A stretch of DNA of 64,000 nt from [Clostridium] aminophilum DSM 10710 (GCF_000711825.1 NZ_JONJ01000002.1:1-64000), one strand, 5' to 3'; shown: positions 25,280 through 34,960, counted from the first letter of the stretch. Made by a program: numbers and translations. The notes: generated from the letters alone by a model not told the origin.

Positions 25280-28200
25280 ATGGGAACTTACAGTGAAGAG
25301 AGAGACCCTCTGACAGGTCTCCTGACGATGATGGGATTCTTCAATGCGGTTCATGACCGGAAAGAAAAGGGTTTTGATATGGCATACCGCATCAACGGAA
25401 GAATCATATATTTTAACCTGACAGATTTTAAGTATTACAATGCGTCCCACGGTGTCGAAAAGGGAAATGAGATTCTGAGGAGTCTGGCAAGAATCCTGTC
25501 GGAAGAGTTCATGGGATATGACATTGCCCGTTTTTCGGATGATCATTTTGTCCTGTTTACATCGATGGTCGACGTTCGCGAACGAATCGTCCGTGTGAAT
25601 GACCGTCTTCTGATTCTCGCCGAAAACGGCGGTTTTCATCTGAAGGCGGGAATCCGGAATTGTCCGGAGGATGCCATGGGGAAAAATGCGCTCAGCATTC
25701 TCTGCGACCAGGCGAAGATTGCCTGCGACAGCATCAAATATGATGTCGGTCAGGTCTACTGTGTATACAGCGAGGAACTGGACCGGAATATTGCGATGCG
25801 TTCCTATATCACCGAGCATATCCGGGATGCGGTCAGAGAAGGGCACATCCACATTTTTTATCAGCCGATTATCCGGACGCTGACGGGAAAACTGTGCGGA
25901 TTTGAGGCGCTGGCGCGATGGGTCGACCCAAAATTCGGAGTGATCTCTCCGACAACTTTCGTGCCGATCCTTGAACACGCGCATATGGTTGATATTCTGG
26001 ATATGTTTGTGATCGACGAAGTGGCCAGAAAGATCAAGAATCAGCTGAATTCCGGGCAGAATGCCGTTCCGATTTCCTTCAATCTGTCCCAGGTGGATTT
26101 TGTGACCGCCAAACCATTCGAACTGGTGGATGAGGCTGTGAACAAATACGGCATTCCGAGAGAATTTCTCCGGATTGAGATCACCGAGTCGACGCTCATC
26201 GAAGATCCGGAGCGCGTCCGGACTTCCATTGACCTCTTCCACGAGAATGGTTATCAGGTGTGGATGGATGATTTCGGCAGCGGATATTCTTCTCTGAGCA
26301 TGCTTCACAACTATCACTTCGACGAGATTAAGATCGATCTGATGTTTCTCCGCAATTTGACATCGGAGGCGAAATCGATTGTGACGAGCGTGATCGACAC
26401 GGCCAAGCGTCTCGGAATTCACACACTTGCTGAGGGCGTCGAGAATGCCGAGCAGTTTGAGTTTCTGCGCAGCGTGGGCTGTGAGAAGATTCAGGGATAT
26501 TATTACGGCAAGCCGCAGGAAATGGAAGCAACCCTGCAGCACTGCGAAAATTACGGTATGGAGATGGAGACTCCGATGGAGTCCCATGTCTTTGACGAGG
26601 CCGGGAAATTCAATGTCCTGACGGACGCGCCGGTGATTCTGATCTATCAGAACGGACCGGAGATCACGCCGATCTACGCGACGGAAAACTATTTTAAGAT
26701 CGTTCGCCCGGGCGGTTTTGATTCTCTGAGTCAGCTGAAAGACGATATTCTGCTGGATCCGTACGGGACGGCAGAGCGCATCCGGGTGGTTGCCCAGCGC
26801 GCACTCGAAAACGGAACCGTGGAAGAGATGAGCTTTGCAAGGAACGGACGGTATTTCCGGATCTGTCTGGAAGTGCTTGCCGGCAACAAGGACATCTCGA
26901 TTCAGAAGATCACGATGACCGACATCACGATGGACACGGATGATGAGGAAATGATCCGGTTCGACCGCGTTCTTCGAAACTCCATTTCCCTGTTCGCCCA
27001 GGTCTATATCATGAACTTTGAAAAGGACGAAATTCATGTTCTGACGTCCGCGGGAATATGGGATAAACCGGGCGAAATCATCGCCGGTCTGGATGAGCAT
27101 GCGAGAGAATTTGCGGATAAGGGCGTTTTCCCGGAAGACAGAAGACGTTTTCTGGAATTCATCGACTGGACGACCATGTCGGAGCGGATCTCCGCGAGCA
27201 AAAAAGGTTTTCTGATCAACAGCTTCCGCGTGCGGCAGCCGGACGGAAACTATGCCTGGAGAGATTTTACGGTCCAGCTTCTGTCGGTCAGGGAACTCGG
27301 AGATGTGGTGATCTTTGTCCGGGAATCGGTGCTGGAAAACTATCAGGATCTCGGGATTACGGGGGTGGTTTCGGAGAGTGCCGGCGAAGAGATCCTTGTC
27401 GATGCGGATGGAGAAGAATTCTGTACTTCGTCGGAACTCTGGTCCAGTTATGTGAACAATTCCGATCTGCGGTATTTCTGGAAGGATAAAAAGCGCCGCT
27501 TTGTCGGCGTGAGCAGGGCGTTCCTGGATGCGTTCGGTCTGGAGTCGGAGAGTTCGCTGATCGGCAAAACCGATGAGGAAATGCATTGGCATATCGACGA
27601 CGAGCCGTTTGCCGACGTGGAGAAGAAGGTGATTGACCGGGGACTGACGCTCTCCAATCAGATCGGGCAGTGTCTGATCCGCGGAAGAAACCATACGATC
27701 AGTTCCACAAAATTTCCGATCTATCATAACGGCAAAATTGCCGGACTGATGGGATATTTTGTCGATACGGAAGAGGTCGAGAAACAGCACCGCGAGTGGA
27801 ACAAACTTCATACGATCGATCCGGTGACCGGATTTATGAATGAGAGTGGAACGTTTGAATCGGTATTCCGTTACTACGGAAACTACCGGAAGAACGGACA
27901 GGACTTTATCTGCGCGATCGTGAAGGTTCCGGAGTATGAACCTCTCTTCCGGGCATACGGTCCGGAGGTCGGAGAAGAGCTTCTGAAGCAGATTGCCCAG
28001 TGTTTCAAAAAACATTTTGCCTATGGAATCGCCATCTCGAGCATGGGGAACGGCCGTTTCCTTCTGGTGGACAAGAATAACGACCTCTCCGAAGTCCGCA
28101 ACAGGGTTCAGGAGGTTCAGAATGACATTCACCGGATCCATGAAGTGATGGGATACAGCTGCACGCTGTTTGCGCATTATGCGCTGGTGCAGGCTTCTGA

Positions 28201-29599
28201 AACCAGGGATATCACCGATCTTCAGCAGCTTCTCAGTGTCCGGCTGAAAGAGGCGATCGAGTCGGAGACCAATCTGGAACTGTTTGTCGGAGACCGTGTT
28301 CTGTTTGACCGCGAAAAATACGATCAGAGTGAGGAACGCGTCTATATGGCGGATCCGAAAACCTATGATCTGATCTATATCAATAAGGCGGCGCTCCGGG
28401 ATCTCGGATATCCGGAAAATTACGATTACCGCGCCAAAAAATGTTATGAGGTGCGCCGCAGGTTAAATGCGCCGTGTGAAAACTGTACCAATCAGGTTCT
28501 GCGCCGCGACCGGTTCTATACCTGGGAATTCCACAACAATGAGACCGGAGTGGATTATCTGATGCGCGAGACCCTTGTGCCGTGGCGCGGCCGCAATGTC
28601 CGTTTCACCGGCGGAACCGAGATTACGAGTCTCCTGAATAATGTCGGAGAAAACCGGAGTCTCATTCACCGTGAGGTCGGTGTCAACGACGCGATCACCG
28701 TTGCGCTTCGCGAGGAAGATCCGGATATGGGGATTCTGAGCATTCTGGAACGCATTGTCCATGAAGTGGGGGCCGCACATGCTTTCGTCTTTGAGGAAAA
28801 TGCGGACGGTTCGGCGCTTCGGACCTATCACTGGCCGGGAAGTGACTCGGCGTGGCTTCTCACACCGGAGGAGATGAACACGTTTTCGGAGACATTTTCC
28901 GCAAACCGCATCGCGAGAATCCGCGATCGGGAAGAACTTCGGGAAGTCCGTTTCCACGCCTATTCGAGGCTTGCCAAGCGCGGAATTGAGAACTATGTCA
29001 TCGTGCAGCTTACCAATCAGGGCGTCCGTACCGGGTTCTTCGGCGTGGACAATGTGCCGCCGGAGAAGCAGGATGAAGCAGAGGTGCTTCTGCACACGCT
29101 GTCACGGTTTATTGCGATTCTGATCCGGAACCGCGATATGATGAAGAACTATAACGAACTTTCACGCAGAGATTCGCTGACCGGAACGCTGAACCGCCGT
29201 GCATTCATAGAAATGCTGGAGCGAATGGAGGCAAACGGGAAAACGGCGATCATCTACGGCGATATCAACGGACTCAAGGAAATGAACGACCAGCACGGTC
29301 ACGACGCCGGCGACCGGCTTCTGGTCCGCGCTGCGGATGTCATGATCCGTGTTTTCGGCCGCAATAATGTGTTCCGCATGGGCGGGGATGAATTTGTCAT
29401 TATTCTGCGCTCCGCGACGGAAGATCAGGTGGATGACCAGATGCGGATGCTGCGCGAGATGTTTGAACAGAACAGCGTCAGCGTTGCGCTCGGATGTGTC
29501 TGGAGAACGAAAGAGTTCGCGAATGTCGATGAACTGCTGAAAGAAGCGGACCGGAGAATGTACGTCAACAAGAAGCGGATGCATGAGAACAGGGCATAA
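25280..29599 (+). CDS. Giant multidomain cyclic-di-GMP protein: GGDEF(degenerate)-EAL-PAS-GGDEF(degenerate)-PAS-GAF-GGDEF
   Basis: 1439 residues, start preceded by GGAGAAG. Order: a degenerate GGDEF-like domain (DPLTGLLTMMGF, signature FSDDHF), an intact EAL domain (FEALARW near residue 209, SFNLSQ, EITEST, MDDFGSGYSSLS, LAEGVEN, IQGYYYGKP), a linker, a PAS domain (about 730-850, RYFWKDKKRRFVGVSRAF), and a second GGDEF-like domain lacking the signature (ISSMGNGRFLLVD). Next is a PAS-like domain with a CYEV ... CENCTN cysteine motif, then a GAF domain (SILERIVHEVGAAHAFVF), and an intact C-terminal GGDEF domain with GGDEF at residues 1368-1372. Both cyclase and phosphodiesterase activity are plausible. 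No membrane span was seen, so it is probably cytoplasmic. Confidence 0.9.
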   Translation: MGTYSEERDPLTGLLTMMGFFNAVHDRKEKGFDMAYRINGRIIYFNLTDFKYYNASHGVEKGNEILRSLARILSEEFMGYDIARFSDDHFVLFTSMVDVRERIVRVNDRLLILAENGGFHLKAGIRNCPEDAMGKNALSILCDQAKIACDSIKYDVGQVYCVYSEELDRNIAMRSYITEHIRDAVREGHIHIFYQPIIRTLTGKLCGFEALARWVDPKFGVISPTTFVPILEHAHMVDILDMFVIDEVARKIKNQLNSGQNAVPISFNLSQVDFVTAKPFELVDEAVNKYGIPREFLRIEITESTLIEDPERVRTSIDLFHENGYQVWMDDFGSGYSSLSMLHNYHFDEIKIDLMFLRNLTSEAKSIVTSVIDTAKRLGIHTLAEGVENAEQFEFLRSVGCEKIQGYYYGKPQEMEATLQHCENYGMEMETPMESHVFDEAGKFNVLTDAPVILIYQNGPEITPIYATENYFKIVRPGGFDSLSQLKDDILLDPYGTAERIRVVAQRALENGTVEEMSFARNGRYFRICLEVLAGNKDISIQKITMTDITMDTDDEEMIRFDRVLRNSISLFAQVYIMNFEKDEIHVLTSAGIWDKPGEIIAGLDEHAREFADKGVFPEDRRRFLEFIDWTTMSERISASKKGFLINSFRVRQPDGNYAWRDFTVQLLSVRELGDVVIFVRESVLENYQDLGITGVVSESAGEEILVDADGEEFCTSSELWSSYVNNSDLRYFWKDKKRRFVGVSRAFLDAFGLESESSLIGKTDEEMHWHIDDEPFADVEKKVIDRGLTLSNQIGQCLIRGRNHTISSTKFPIYHNGKIAGLMGYFVDTEEVEKQHREWNKLHTIDPVTGFMNESGTFESVFRYYGNYRKNGQDFICAIVKVPEYEPLFRAYGPEVGEELLKQIAQCFKKHFAYGIAISSMGNGRFLLVDKNNDLSEVRNRVQEVQNDIHRIHEVMGYSCTLFAHYALVQASETRDITDLQQLLSVRLKEAIESETNLELFVGDRVLFDREKYDQSEERVYMADPKTYDLIYINKAALRDLGYPENYDYRAKKCYEVRRRLNAPCENCTNQVLRRDRFYTWEFHNNETGVDYLMRETLVPWRGRNVRFTGGTEITSLLNNVGENRSLIHREVGVNDAITVALREEDPDMGILSILERIVHEVGAAHAFVFEENADGSALRTYHWPGSDSAWLLTPEEMNTFSETFSANRIARIRDREELREVRFHAYSRLAKRGIENYVIVQLTNQGVRTGFFGVDNVPPEKQDEAEVLLHTLSRFIAILIRNRDMMKNYNELSRRDSLTGTLNRRAFIEMLERMEANGKTAIIYGDINGLKEMNDQHGHDAGDRLLVRAADVMIRVFGRNNVFRMGGDEFVIILRSATEDQVDDQMRMLREMFEQNSVSVALGCVWRTKEFANVDELLKEADRRMYVNKKRMHENRA

Positions 29600-29643
29600 C
29601 CGAACAGGGAAAGGAGAACCGCTCATCGGGCGGAAGACATTGT

Positions 29644-29913
29644 ATGAAGATCAGAGATTTTAAAGGGAAAAAGGTGGCGGATGACATCTTTGACATCGAA
29701 GTGGAAGGCATCGAGTTCATGGATGACGACTGCGAGGAATCGATCGTCGTCAGCTTCGGCGACGGAGAAGGTGCAACCATATTCTACGATGCGGACCGAC
29801 GGGTCCGCTTCGTGGAATTCGACGGGAATCTCACGGAGGATGACGAGGAACATGAGGACGTGGCGGCATTGACCAGAGTTCTCAGTGAAATTACGGATCC
29901 GAAGAACCGGTAA
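29644..29913 (+). CDS. Small acidic protein of unknown function
   Basis: 89 residues, strongly acidic (FMDDDCEESIVVSFGDGEG; GNLTEDDEEHEDV), 44 bp after the giant cyclic-di-GMP gene and possibly co-transcribed with it. The ribosome-binding site is modest (GGAAG 8 bp before ATG). Its alternation of charged and hydrophobic residues suggests a small beta-rich fold. No family recognised. Confidence 0.6.
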   Translation: MKIRDFKGKKVADDIFDIEVEGIEFMDDDCEESIVVSFGDGEGATIFYDADRRVRFVEFDGNLTEDDEEHEDVAALTRVLSEITDPKNR

Positions 29914-30022
29914 ATGTGGAACGCGGGGACGGAGTCAGGGGGTCAGCAAAAATTCTGCTTCCTATCAGAGCGAAATACCATTATAATAAAAAAGATGACT
30001 ATCGGTTTTAACGGAGGTAATT

Positions 30023-30442
30023 ATGGGTTACTTTTATACATTTACTTGTTCTTCCTGTCCCCACACCGAGTCTGTGAAAACAGGCCGCAGCTATTTTGAC
30101 AAGAGCAAGGGACTCCGGAAACAGGCGTTGAAAGGTACCTACGGAGAAAAGATTCAGCAGGAGATGGAGGCACATCCGGAATATGTTCTGGATCAGGAAA
30201 AATGCCTGTATGTGTGCAGCTGCGGATGCTGGACCAATGAATTCAAAAAGAACATTCTGAGCGCGAATCCGCTGGAAACGGATGATTTTAAGGTTGTAAA
30301 GCAGAACAGACATGTCTGCCCGGAGTGTGGAAAAGTGATGCGAATGGTAAAAGAAAAGGAGATTATGGATCTCGCGCTTCGCTGTCCGGACTGCAGGAAA
30401 GAGATGCATGCGGAACCGGATGACTGCGGTTTCTGTGACTGA
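30023..30442 (+). CDS. Zinc-ribbon-like protein of unknown function
   Basis: 139 residues with a good ribosome-binding site (CGGAGG). It has four cysteine pairs: CSSC near the N-terminus, CSCGC in the middle (residues about 70-74), CPEC (about 97-100) and CPDC near residue 125, followed by CGFC at the end. That suggests two structural zinc sites. N-terminal text (GYFYTFTCSSCPHTESVKTGRSYF) resembles CpXC-like zinc proteins, but this is not certain. It stands alone, followed by a terminator. Confidence 0.75.
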   Translation: MGYFYTFTCSSCPHTESVKTGRSYFDKSKGLRKQALKGTYGEKIQQEMEAHPEYVLDQEKCLYVCSCGCWTNEFKKNILSANPLETDDFKVVKQNRHVCPECGKVMRMVKEKEIMDLALRCPDCRKEMHAEPDDCGFCD

Positions 30443-30500
30443 TACGATCTGAGATAGAATTTCCTTTTATTTCAAAATGTAATAATTTGATAAAATGAAA

Positions 30501-30527
30501 AATGGCTCCTTTGAGCCATTTTTTTTA
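30501..30527 (+). terminator. Terminator of the zinc-ribbon gene
   Basis: AAATGGCTC-CTTT-GAGCCATTT followed by T8. Confidence 0.85.
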
Positions 30528-30690
30528 TAGGAAATTTCTCCGAAATTCCCTATGAAAAAACGCTCCGCGAGGATGCGCACGCCGCTGTAAGGAAGCTGTC
30601 ACCTAACGGTGACCAGCGGCGGACTTTGTTTTGCGCGGATCCCCCGCCAAAGCCTATGCTTGCGGGGATTGTTCTTTCATAGAAAGAGGG
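30527..30690 (+). repeat. Terminator-associated mosaic repeat
   Basis: Palindrome ATAGGAAATTTC-TCC-GAAATTCCCTATG (30527-30554) starts at the end of the T8 tract. The core AACGCTCCGCGAGGATGCGCACGCCGCTG ... GTCACC-TAAC-GGTGAC-CAGCGGCG follows, identical to the 15339 copy. A shortened GGACTTTG / CCCCCGCC ... GCGGGG hairpin ends it. Confidence 0.8.
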
Positions 30691-30837
30691 CGATTCCGCA
30701 GAAACGTAACACATTTGTAAAATATTTAGCCTTTGTTCATAATTTGTTCATATATACCTGATATCTTAACATTGTAACAAAAATGAAACAAATGAAATGA
30801 TTTTGAATTATATAAACACAATGTTAGGAGCGATTGG

Positions 30838-31359
30838 ATGATCGAAACACATAATTACGACGGTACGATGACACTGAGAACGGCAGTATTTGGAAAGATC
30901 GCGATGATTTTCATGATCTGGATGATGGTATTTGCTTTCGGATCCTTCAAGGCTTACGCAGGTCCCTCCGAGGAGGAACTGGTTGGCATCGAGGAGGAAG
31001 AAGAGGAGGCAGTTACCGACGGTCAGGACGTGGTCGATTTTGCCAGCCAGTTTATCGGTAATCCGTATCGTTACGGCGGAATGTCCCTGACAAAAGGAAC
31101 AGACTGCTCCGGATTTGTGAAATCGGTATTCGCCAATTTCGGATACAACCTTCCGCACCAGTCCCAGTCCATGATGAGCGTCGGAACCGCCGTTGCAAGT
31201 CTTGACCAGGCGGAGCCGGGAGACATTATCGTTTATCCGCATCATGTCGGAATATATGTCGGCGACGGTCAGCTTCTGAGCGCACTCGGAAGAAAATACG
31301 GCATCACCGTTCACTCCGCAACCTATTCCAGAATCAAAGCGATCCGCAGACTTGTCTGA
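30838..31359 (+). CDS. NlpC/P60 family secreted peptidoglycan endopeptidase
   Basis: 173 residues, start preceded by TAGGAGCG. An N-terminal signal/membrane segment (IAMIFMIWMMVFAFGSFKAYA) is followed by an acidic linker and a C40 peptidase domain of about 110 residues. The catalytic cysteine is in GTDCSGFVKSVF and the histidine in YPHHVGIYVGDG. Enzymes of this type cut the stem peptide of peptidoglycan. No SH3b or other targeting domain is attached, so it is a minimal form. Single gene with its own terminator. Confidence 0.93.
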   Translation: MIETHNYDGTMTLRTAVFGKIAMIFMIWMMVFAFGSFKAYAGPSEEELVGIEEEEEEAVTDGQDVVDFASQFIGNPYRYGGMSLTKGTDCSGFVKSVFANFGYNLPHQSQSMMSVGTAVASLDQAEPGDIIVYPHHVGIYVGDGQLLSALGRKYGITVHSATYSRIKAIRRLV

Positions 31360-31395
31360 CAGAAGAATGACAACAATGAACCCTTCCGATATATT

Positions 31396-31440
31396 GAGAA
31401 CCAGCCGGGAGCTGAAAGGCTTTCGGCTGGTTCTCTTTGT
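31396..31440 (+). terminator. Terminator of the NlpC/P60 gene
   Basis: GAGAACCAGCCG / CGGCTGGTTCTC followed by TTTGT. Confidence 0.75.
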
Positions 31441-31510
31441 ACAGGGAAGAGTTCTGCATTTTCCATGCAACAAGAAAACGTGAGGATGCGCACGCCGCGG
31501 AGGGACCGCT
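31440..31510 (+). repeat. Decayed terminator-associated repeat
   Basis: After the terminator: ACAGGGAAGAGTTCTGCATTTTCCATGCAACAAGAAAACGTGAGGATGCGCACGCCGC in pieces. The right palindrome arm (CATGCAACAAG) and the GAGGATGCGCACGCCGC core are recognisable, the rest is lost. Confidence 0.55.
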
Positions 31511-31647
31511 CCTTCATCCGTAGACCGCGCTTCCGAAAAAAACGCGCGGAGGAAGAGGATTTTGGGAGTATGGTGGATTTGCCGTCTGTCTTGTGATAAG
31601 ATATTGACCATTAACAGAAAAGACTGATTGGGAGTATCGAGAATAAA

Positions 31648-32454
31648 ATGAATCGAAAGATATTGTTTTTTGATGTGGACGGAACACTGATGGGATATGA
31701 TCACGTGATTCCGGAGTCGACAAGGGTTTCCTTAAAAGAGACCAGAGAAAAAGGAAATCTGGTATTTGTGAATTCCGGCAGACCGGTCGGAACACTTCGC
31801 GGCGTTATGGAGATGATGGACGGTCTTGTGGACGGATGGATCTGCGGATGCGGAACAGAACTGATCGATAGGGATCAGAGCATTCTATATTATAAGATGT
31901 CGCAGGAGCAGGAACAGAAGGTCCGCAGTCTCCAGGATGACTGTGAGATCGCCATTTTTCTGGAGGGCAGAAAGGGATGGCAGAACCTGGCGGATGACGC
32001 ATTTCGCCTCCGTCATCCCGGACTTCGGGTCTTCTTTGAGAAGATGGAAGCGTTCAATGCCCTCGACGGAAAAGAAAGCCGGGAGACGTATTTTGAGGCA
32101 TCCAAATTCTGCGCGAAATCGGACGAGAAGACCGATCTTGAAAAATTCAAACGACTGGTGGATGAGTATGGCTTCGATGTCATTGACCGGAACGGGATGT
32201 TCTTTGAGTGTGTGCCGAAGGGATACAGCAAGGGAATCGGTGTGACCAAAATGCTGCAGCATCTGAATATTTCCCCGGAAGAGTCCTTTGCATTCGGCGA
32301 CAGCACGAACGATATCGAGATGTTCCGCGCCTGCGGGACGGCGGTCGCCATGGGCAAACATGATCCGGAGCTGACGGCTTATGCGGACTACATCACGACT
32401 GATCTGAACGACGACGGAATCCGCCGCGCGATGGAACATTTCAGCCTGATCTGA
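31648..32454 (+). CDS. Cof-type HAD-superfamily phosphatase
   Basis: 268 residues. HAD motif I is FFDVDGTLMGYDHVIPEST, motif II lies near VFVNSGRP, and motifs III/IV are KGIGVTKML and FAFGDSTNDIEMFRACGTAVAMG, followed by AYADYITTDLNDDGI. The alpha/beta cap between motifs II and III marks the Cof (class IIB) family, which dephosphorylates sugar phosphates, nucleotides or cofactor phosphates. Substrate cannot be told from sequence. About 120 bp upstream of the ThrH-like gene, which is another HAD phosphatase. Confidence 0.92.
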   Translation: MNRKILFFDVDGTLMGYDHVIPESTRVSLKETREKGNLVFVNSGRPVGTLRGVMEMMDGLVDGWICGCGTELIDRDQSILYYKMSQEQEQKVRSLQDDCEIAIFLEGRKGWQNLADDAFRLRHPGLRVFFEKMEAFNALDGKESRETYFEASKFCAKSDEKTDLEKFKRLVDEYGFDVIDRNGMFFECVPKGYSKGIGVTKMLQHLNISPEESFAFGDSTNDIEMFRACGTAVAMGKHDPELTAYADYITTDLNDDGIRRAMEHFSLI

Positions 32455-32576
32455 CCGGTATTACGAATTGGCATTCCGGAGAGCGACTTTCATACTTTAA
32501 CTTTATAAAGCTCTGTGCTATCATCAGACTGTAGTCTGCGATGTGCAGAGAATCAGAGTTTGACAGGAGGAGCGGA

Positions 32577-33182
32577 ATGTATATTACTTGTCTTGATATG
32601 GAAGGCGTGCTGGTACCGGAGATCTGGATTGCGTTTGCGGAAGCGAGCGGAATTCCGGAACTGAAGAAGACGACCCGTGACGAGCCGGATTACGATAAAC
32701 TGATGCGTTGGAGACTCGGCATTCTGAAAGAGCACGGACTTGGCCTCAGAGAAATTCAGGAGGTAATCGCAAAGATCGATCCGCTTCCGGGTGCAAAAGA
32801 GTTTCTGGACGAACTTCGTTCTTTCTCACAGGTTATCATTATCAGTGATACCTTCACGCAGTTCGCTCAGCCGCTGATGAAGAAACTCGGCTGGCCGACC
32901 CTGTTCTGCAATACGCTGGAGGTTGCACCGGACGGTGAGATTACCGGCTTTAAGATGCGGATCGAGCAGTCTAAACTCTCGACTGTAAAAGCGCTCCAGT
33001 CCATTGGATTTGAGACCATCGCTTCCGGAGACAGCTACAACGATCTCGGCATGATCCGGGCGAGCAAGGCGGGCTTCCTCTTTAAGAGTACCGACAAAAT
33101 CAAAGCGGATAATCCGGATCTTCCGGCGTATGAGACCTTCGATGAGCTGATGGCGGCGATCCGTGAGGCAATGAAGGATTGA
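32577..33182 (+). CDS. thrH: ThrH-like phosphoserine phosphatase / homoserine phosphotransferase
   Basis: 201 residues from ATG 32577, which follows CAGGAGGAGCGGA; the frame is open further upstream but without a ribosome-binding site. HAD motif I is CLDMEGVLVPEIW (Asp-x-Glu rather than Asp-x-Asp, as in ThrH), motif II is VIIISDTFTQF, and the late motif is ASGDSYNDLGMI. ThrH can hydrolyse phosphoserine and transfer phosphate to homoserine, giving phosphohomoserine for threonine synthesis. This fits with homoserine dehydrogenase elsewhere in the window. Length matches the family (about 205). Confidence 0.92.
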   Translation: MYITCLDMEGVLVPEIWIAFAEASGIPELKKTTRDEPDYDKLMRWRLGILKEHGLGLREIQEVIAKIDPLPGAKEFLDELRSFSQVIIISDTFTQFAQPLMKKLGWPTLFCNTLEVAPDGEITGFKMRIEQSKLSTVKALQSIGFETIASGDSYNDLGMIRASKAGFLFKSTDKIKADNPDLPAYETFDELMAAIREAMKD

Positions 33183-33246
33183 GAAAAACGAACAAAAACC
33201 GGACAAAAAACGGATTAAAAAACCATATAAGGCGATATTGATTCTT

Positions 33247-33281
33247 AGACTGCCCCGTGCTATGATACGGGGCAGTCTTTC
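33247..33281 (+). terminator. Terminator of the ThrH gene
   Basis: AGACTGCCCCGT / ACGGGGCAGTCT followed by TTCCT. Confidence 0.8.
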
Positions 33282-33283
33282 CT

Positions 33284-33440
33284 GTTCCATAGGAAATCGC
33301 TCGGCGTTTCCTATGAAACGAGTCGAAACACGCTTTCCAGGTTTCGAGCGCTTCGCGGCAGTCGCCAGGATCTCACCGGGGGCGATGAGGCGCCGAAGTC
33401 TGCGTTCTTTTCTCGAAAATGAAGGGATGGGGCGCTGAAA
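33284..33440 (-). repeat. Terminator-associated mosaic repeat, inverted tail
   Basis: Palindrome GTTCCATAGGAAA ... TTTCCTATGAAAC (33284-33319) follows the terminator by 3 bp. On the minus strand the adjoining DNA reads CCCCCGGTGAGATCCTGGCGACTGCCGCGAAGCGCTCGAAA in pieces, the same end module as at 15540-15590 and 58510-58560. The tail is thus inverted relative to the other copies. Confidence 0.7.
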
Positions 33441-33478
33441 TCTGACGGCGGACATTATTATGGAGGTGTTTCACGGAT

Positions 33479-34846
33479 ATGGTTAAGAATATGACAGAGG
33501 GAAATCCTCTGAAACTGATCCTGGAATTTTCGTTTCCCCTTCTATTGGGAAACCTGTTCCAGCAGACTTATAATGTTGTGGATTCGGCGATCGTCGGCCG
33601 GACACTTGGAGCGGATGCACTCGGCGCGGTGGGATCCACGGCCAGCGTACAGTTTCTGGTGCTCGGATTCTGTATCGGAATCTGCTCCGGCTTTGCCATT
33701 CCGGTGGCGCAGCGGTTCGGTGCGGGAGATTTGCGGGGTATGCGGAGAGATATCTTTCATAGTGAGATTTTGACGGCTGTCTGTGCGCTGATTCTCACCG
33801 TGGTGTGCTCGCTTTTCTGCGGGAATATCCTGCATCTTCTCCAGGTTCCGGACAATATCTTTGACGATTCGTACCGGTATCTTCTGGTGATTTTTCTCGG
33901 TATTCCGTTTACTCTTTTATATAATCTGCTGTCCAGTATGCTCCGGGCCGTCGGCGACAGCCGTGCGCCGTTCCTGTTCCTGGCGTTTTCGGCGTTTCTG
34001 AATATTCTTCTGGATCTATTCTGCATTCTGGTTCTGAAGATGGGGTGCGCGGGAGCGGCGGCTGCCACCGTCATCTCGCAGGCAGTCTCCGGTGTGCTGT
34101 GTTTTTGCTTTATTCAGAAGAAAGTACCGACGCTGCAGCTGGCTGCGGAGGACCGGCAGTTTTACGCTGATCGGGCGCTGCGTCTGTTTGCGATGGGCGC
34201 ACCCATGGGTCTGCAGTATTCCATCACGGCGATCGGAAGCATGGTCATGCAGGCATCCGTCAATGCGCTTGGCAGCATTTATGTATCCGGTTTTACCGCC
34301 GGCATGAAGATCAAACAGTTTGCACTCGGCCCGTTTGACGCGGTTGCCACCGGCGTCTCCACCTTCTCCGGACAGAATTACGGCGCCGGAGAGGAGGCAC
34401 GTGTGCGCAGGGGAATCCGGATCGGTGTCGTGATCTGTGTGATCTATGCGATCGTCATGGGAATCTTTATGATTTTCGGTGGCCGTTTCGGCTCGCTTCT
34501 TTTTGTGAGCGCCGATGAGGGCGCGGTTCTCGATGCTTCGGCCCAGTATCTGCGGTGCATCGGATTCATGCTCTGGCTGCTCGCCTTTCTCAATGTCTGC
34601 CGTATGAGTACGCAGGCTCTCGGCTTCTCGGGAAGAGCGATTTTCTCCGGCGTGGTCGAAATGTTTGCGAGAGTCGGTGTCTGCCTGCTGGCTGCGCCGA
34701 AATTCGGATGGAATGCGATCTGCTGGGCGGATCAGGCAGCGTGGATTTCTGCGAGCTGCTACATTGTCCCGACCTGTATCTGGTGTATCGGAACGATGCA
34801 CAGGCGGAAAGACGATCCGAGGGATCTGCATCACGAAGTGGATTAA
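33479..34846 (+). CDS. MATE family multidrug/toxin efflux transporter
   Basis: 455 residues with about 12 membrane segments. The MATE hallmarks are in the first segment (MTEGNPLKLILEFSFPLLLGNLFQQTYNVVDSAIVGRTLG) and again after the mid-point (APMGLQYSITAIGSMVMQASVNALG), reflecting the two-fold repeat. It would export cationic drugs or metabolites with Na+ or H+ exchange. TGGAGGTG lies upstream, a little far (about 11 bp) from the ATG. Single gene after the thrH repeat region. Confidence 0.95.
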   Translation: MVKNMTEGNPLKLILEFSFPLLLGNLFQQTYNVVDSAIVGRTLGADALGAVGSTASVQFLVLGFCIGICSGFAIPVAQRFGAGDLRGMRRDIFHSEILTAVCALILTVVCSLFCGNILHLLQVPDNIFDDSYRYLLVIFLGIPFTLLYNLLSSMLRAVGDSRAPFLFLAFSAFLNILLDLFCILVLKMGCAGAAAATVISQAVSGVLCFCFIQKKVPTLQLAAEDRQFYADRALRLFAMGAPMGLQYSITAIGSMVMQASVNALGSIYVSGFTAGMKIKQFALGPFDAVATGVSTFSGQNYGAGEEARVRRGIRIGVVICVIYAIVMGIFMIFGGRFGSLLFVSADEGAVLDASAQYLRCIGFMLWLLAFLNVCRMSTQALGFSGRAIFSGVVEMFARVGVCLLAAPKFGWNAICWADQAAWISASCYIVPTCIWCIGTMHRRKDDPRDLHHEVD

Positions 34847-34960
34847 ATACATTTTAAAACTTAGTTTTTCGGTGTAGAATACAGTCATGGTCCGAAAATG
34901 AATCCCATGATAGGAACATGGATGAGGAGTTCCGTTTACCGACGGGGAAGGAAGGCTGAA

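Noticed and set aside
25235-28177. Very long minus-strand open frame (980 codons) opposite the giant cyclic-di-GMP gene, and a similar 661-codon frame at 18908-20893
   Set aside because: Both are antisense to genes with clear GGDEF/EAL/PAS motifs. Their translations are rich in Arg, His and Ile with no family pattern, as expected for shadows of biased codon use.
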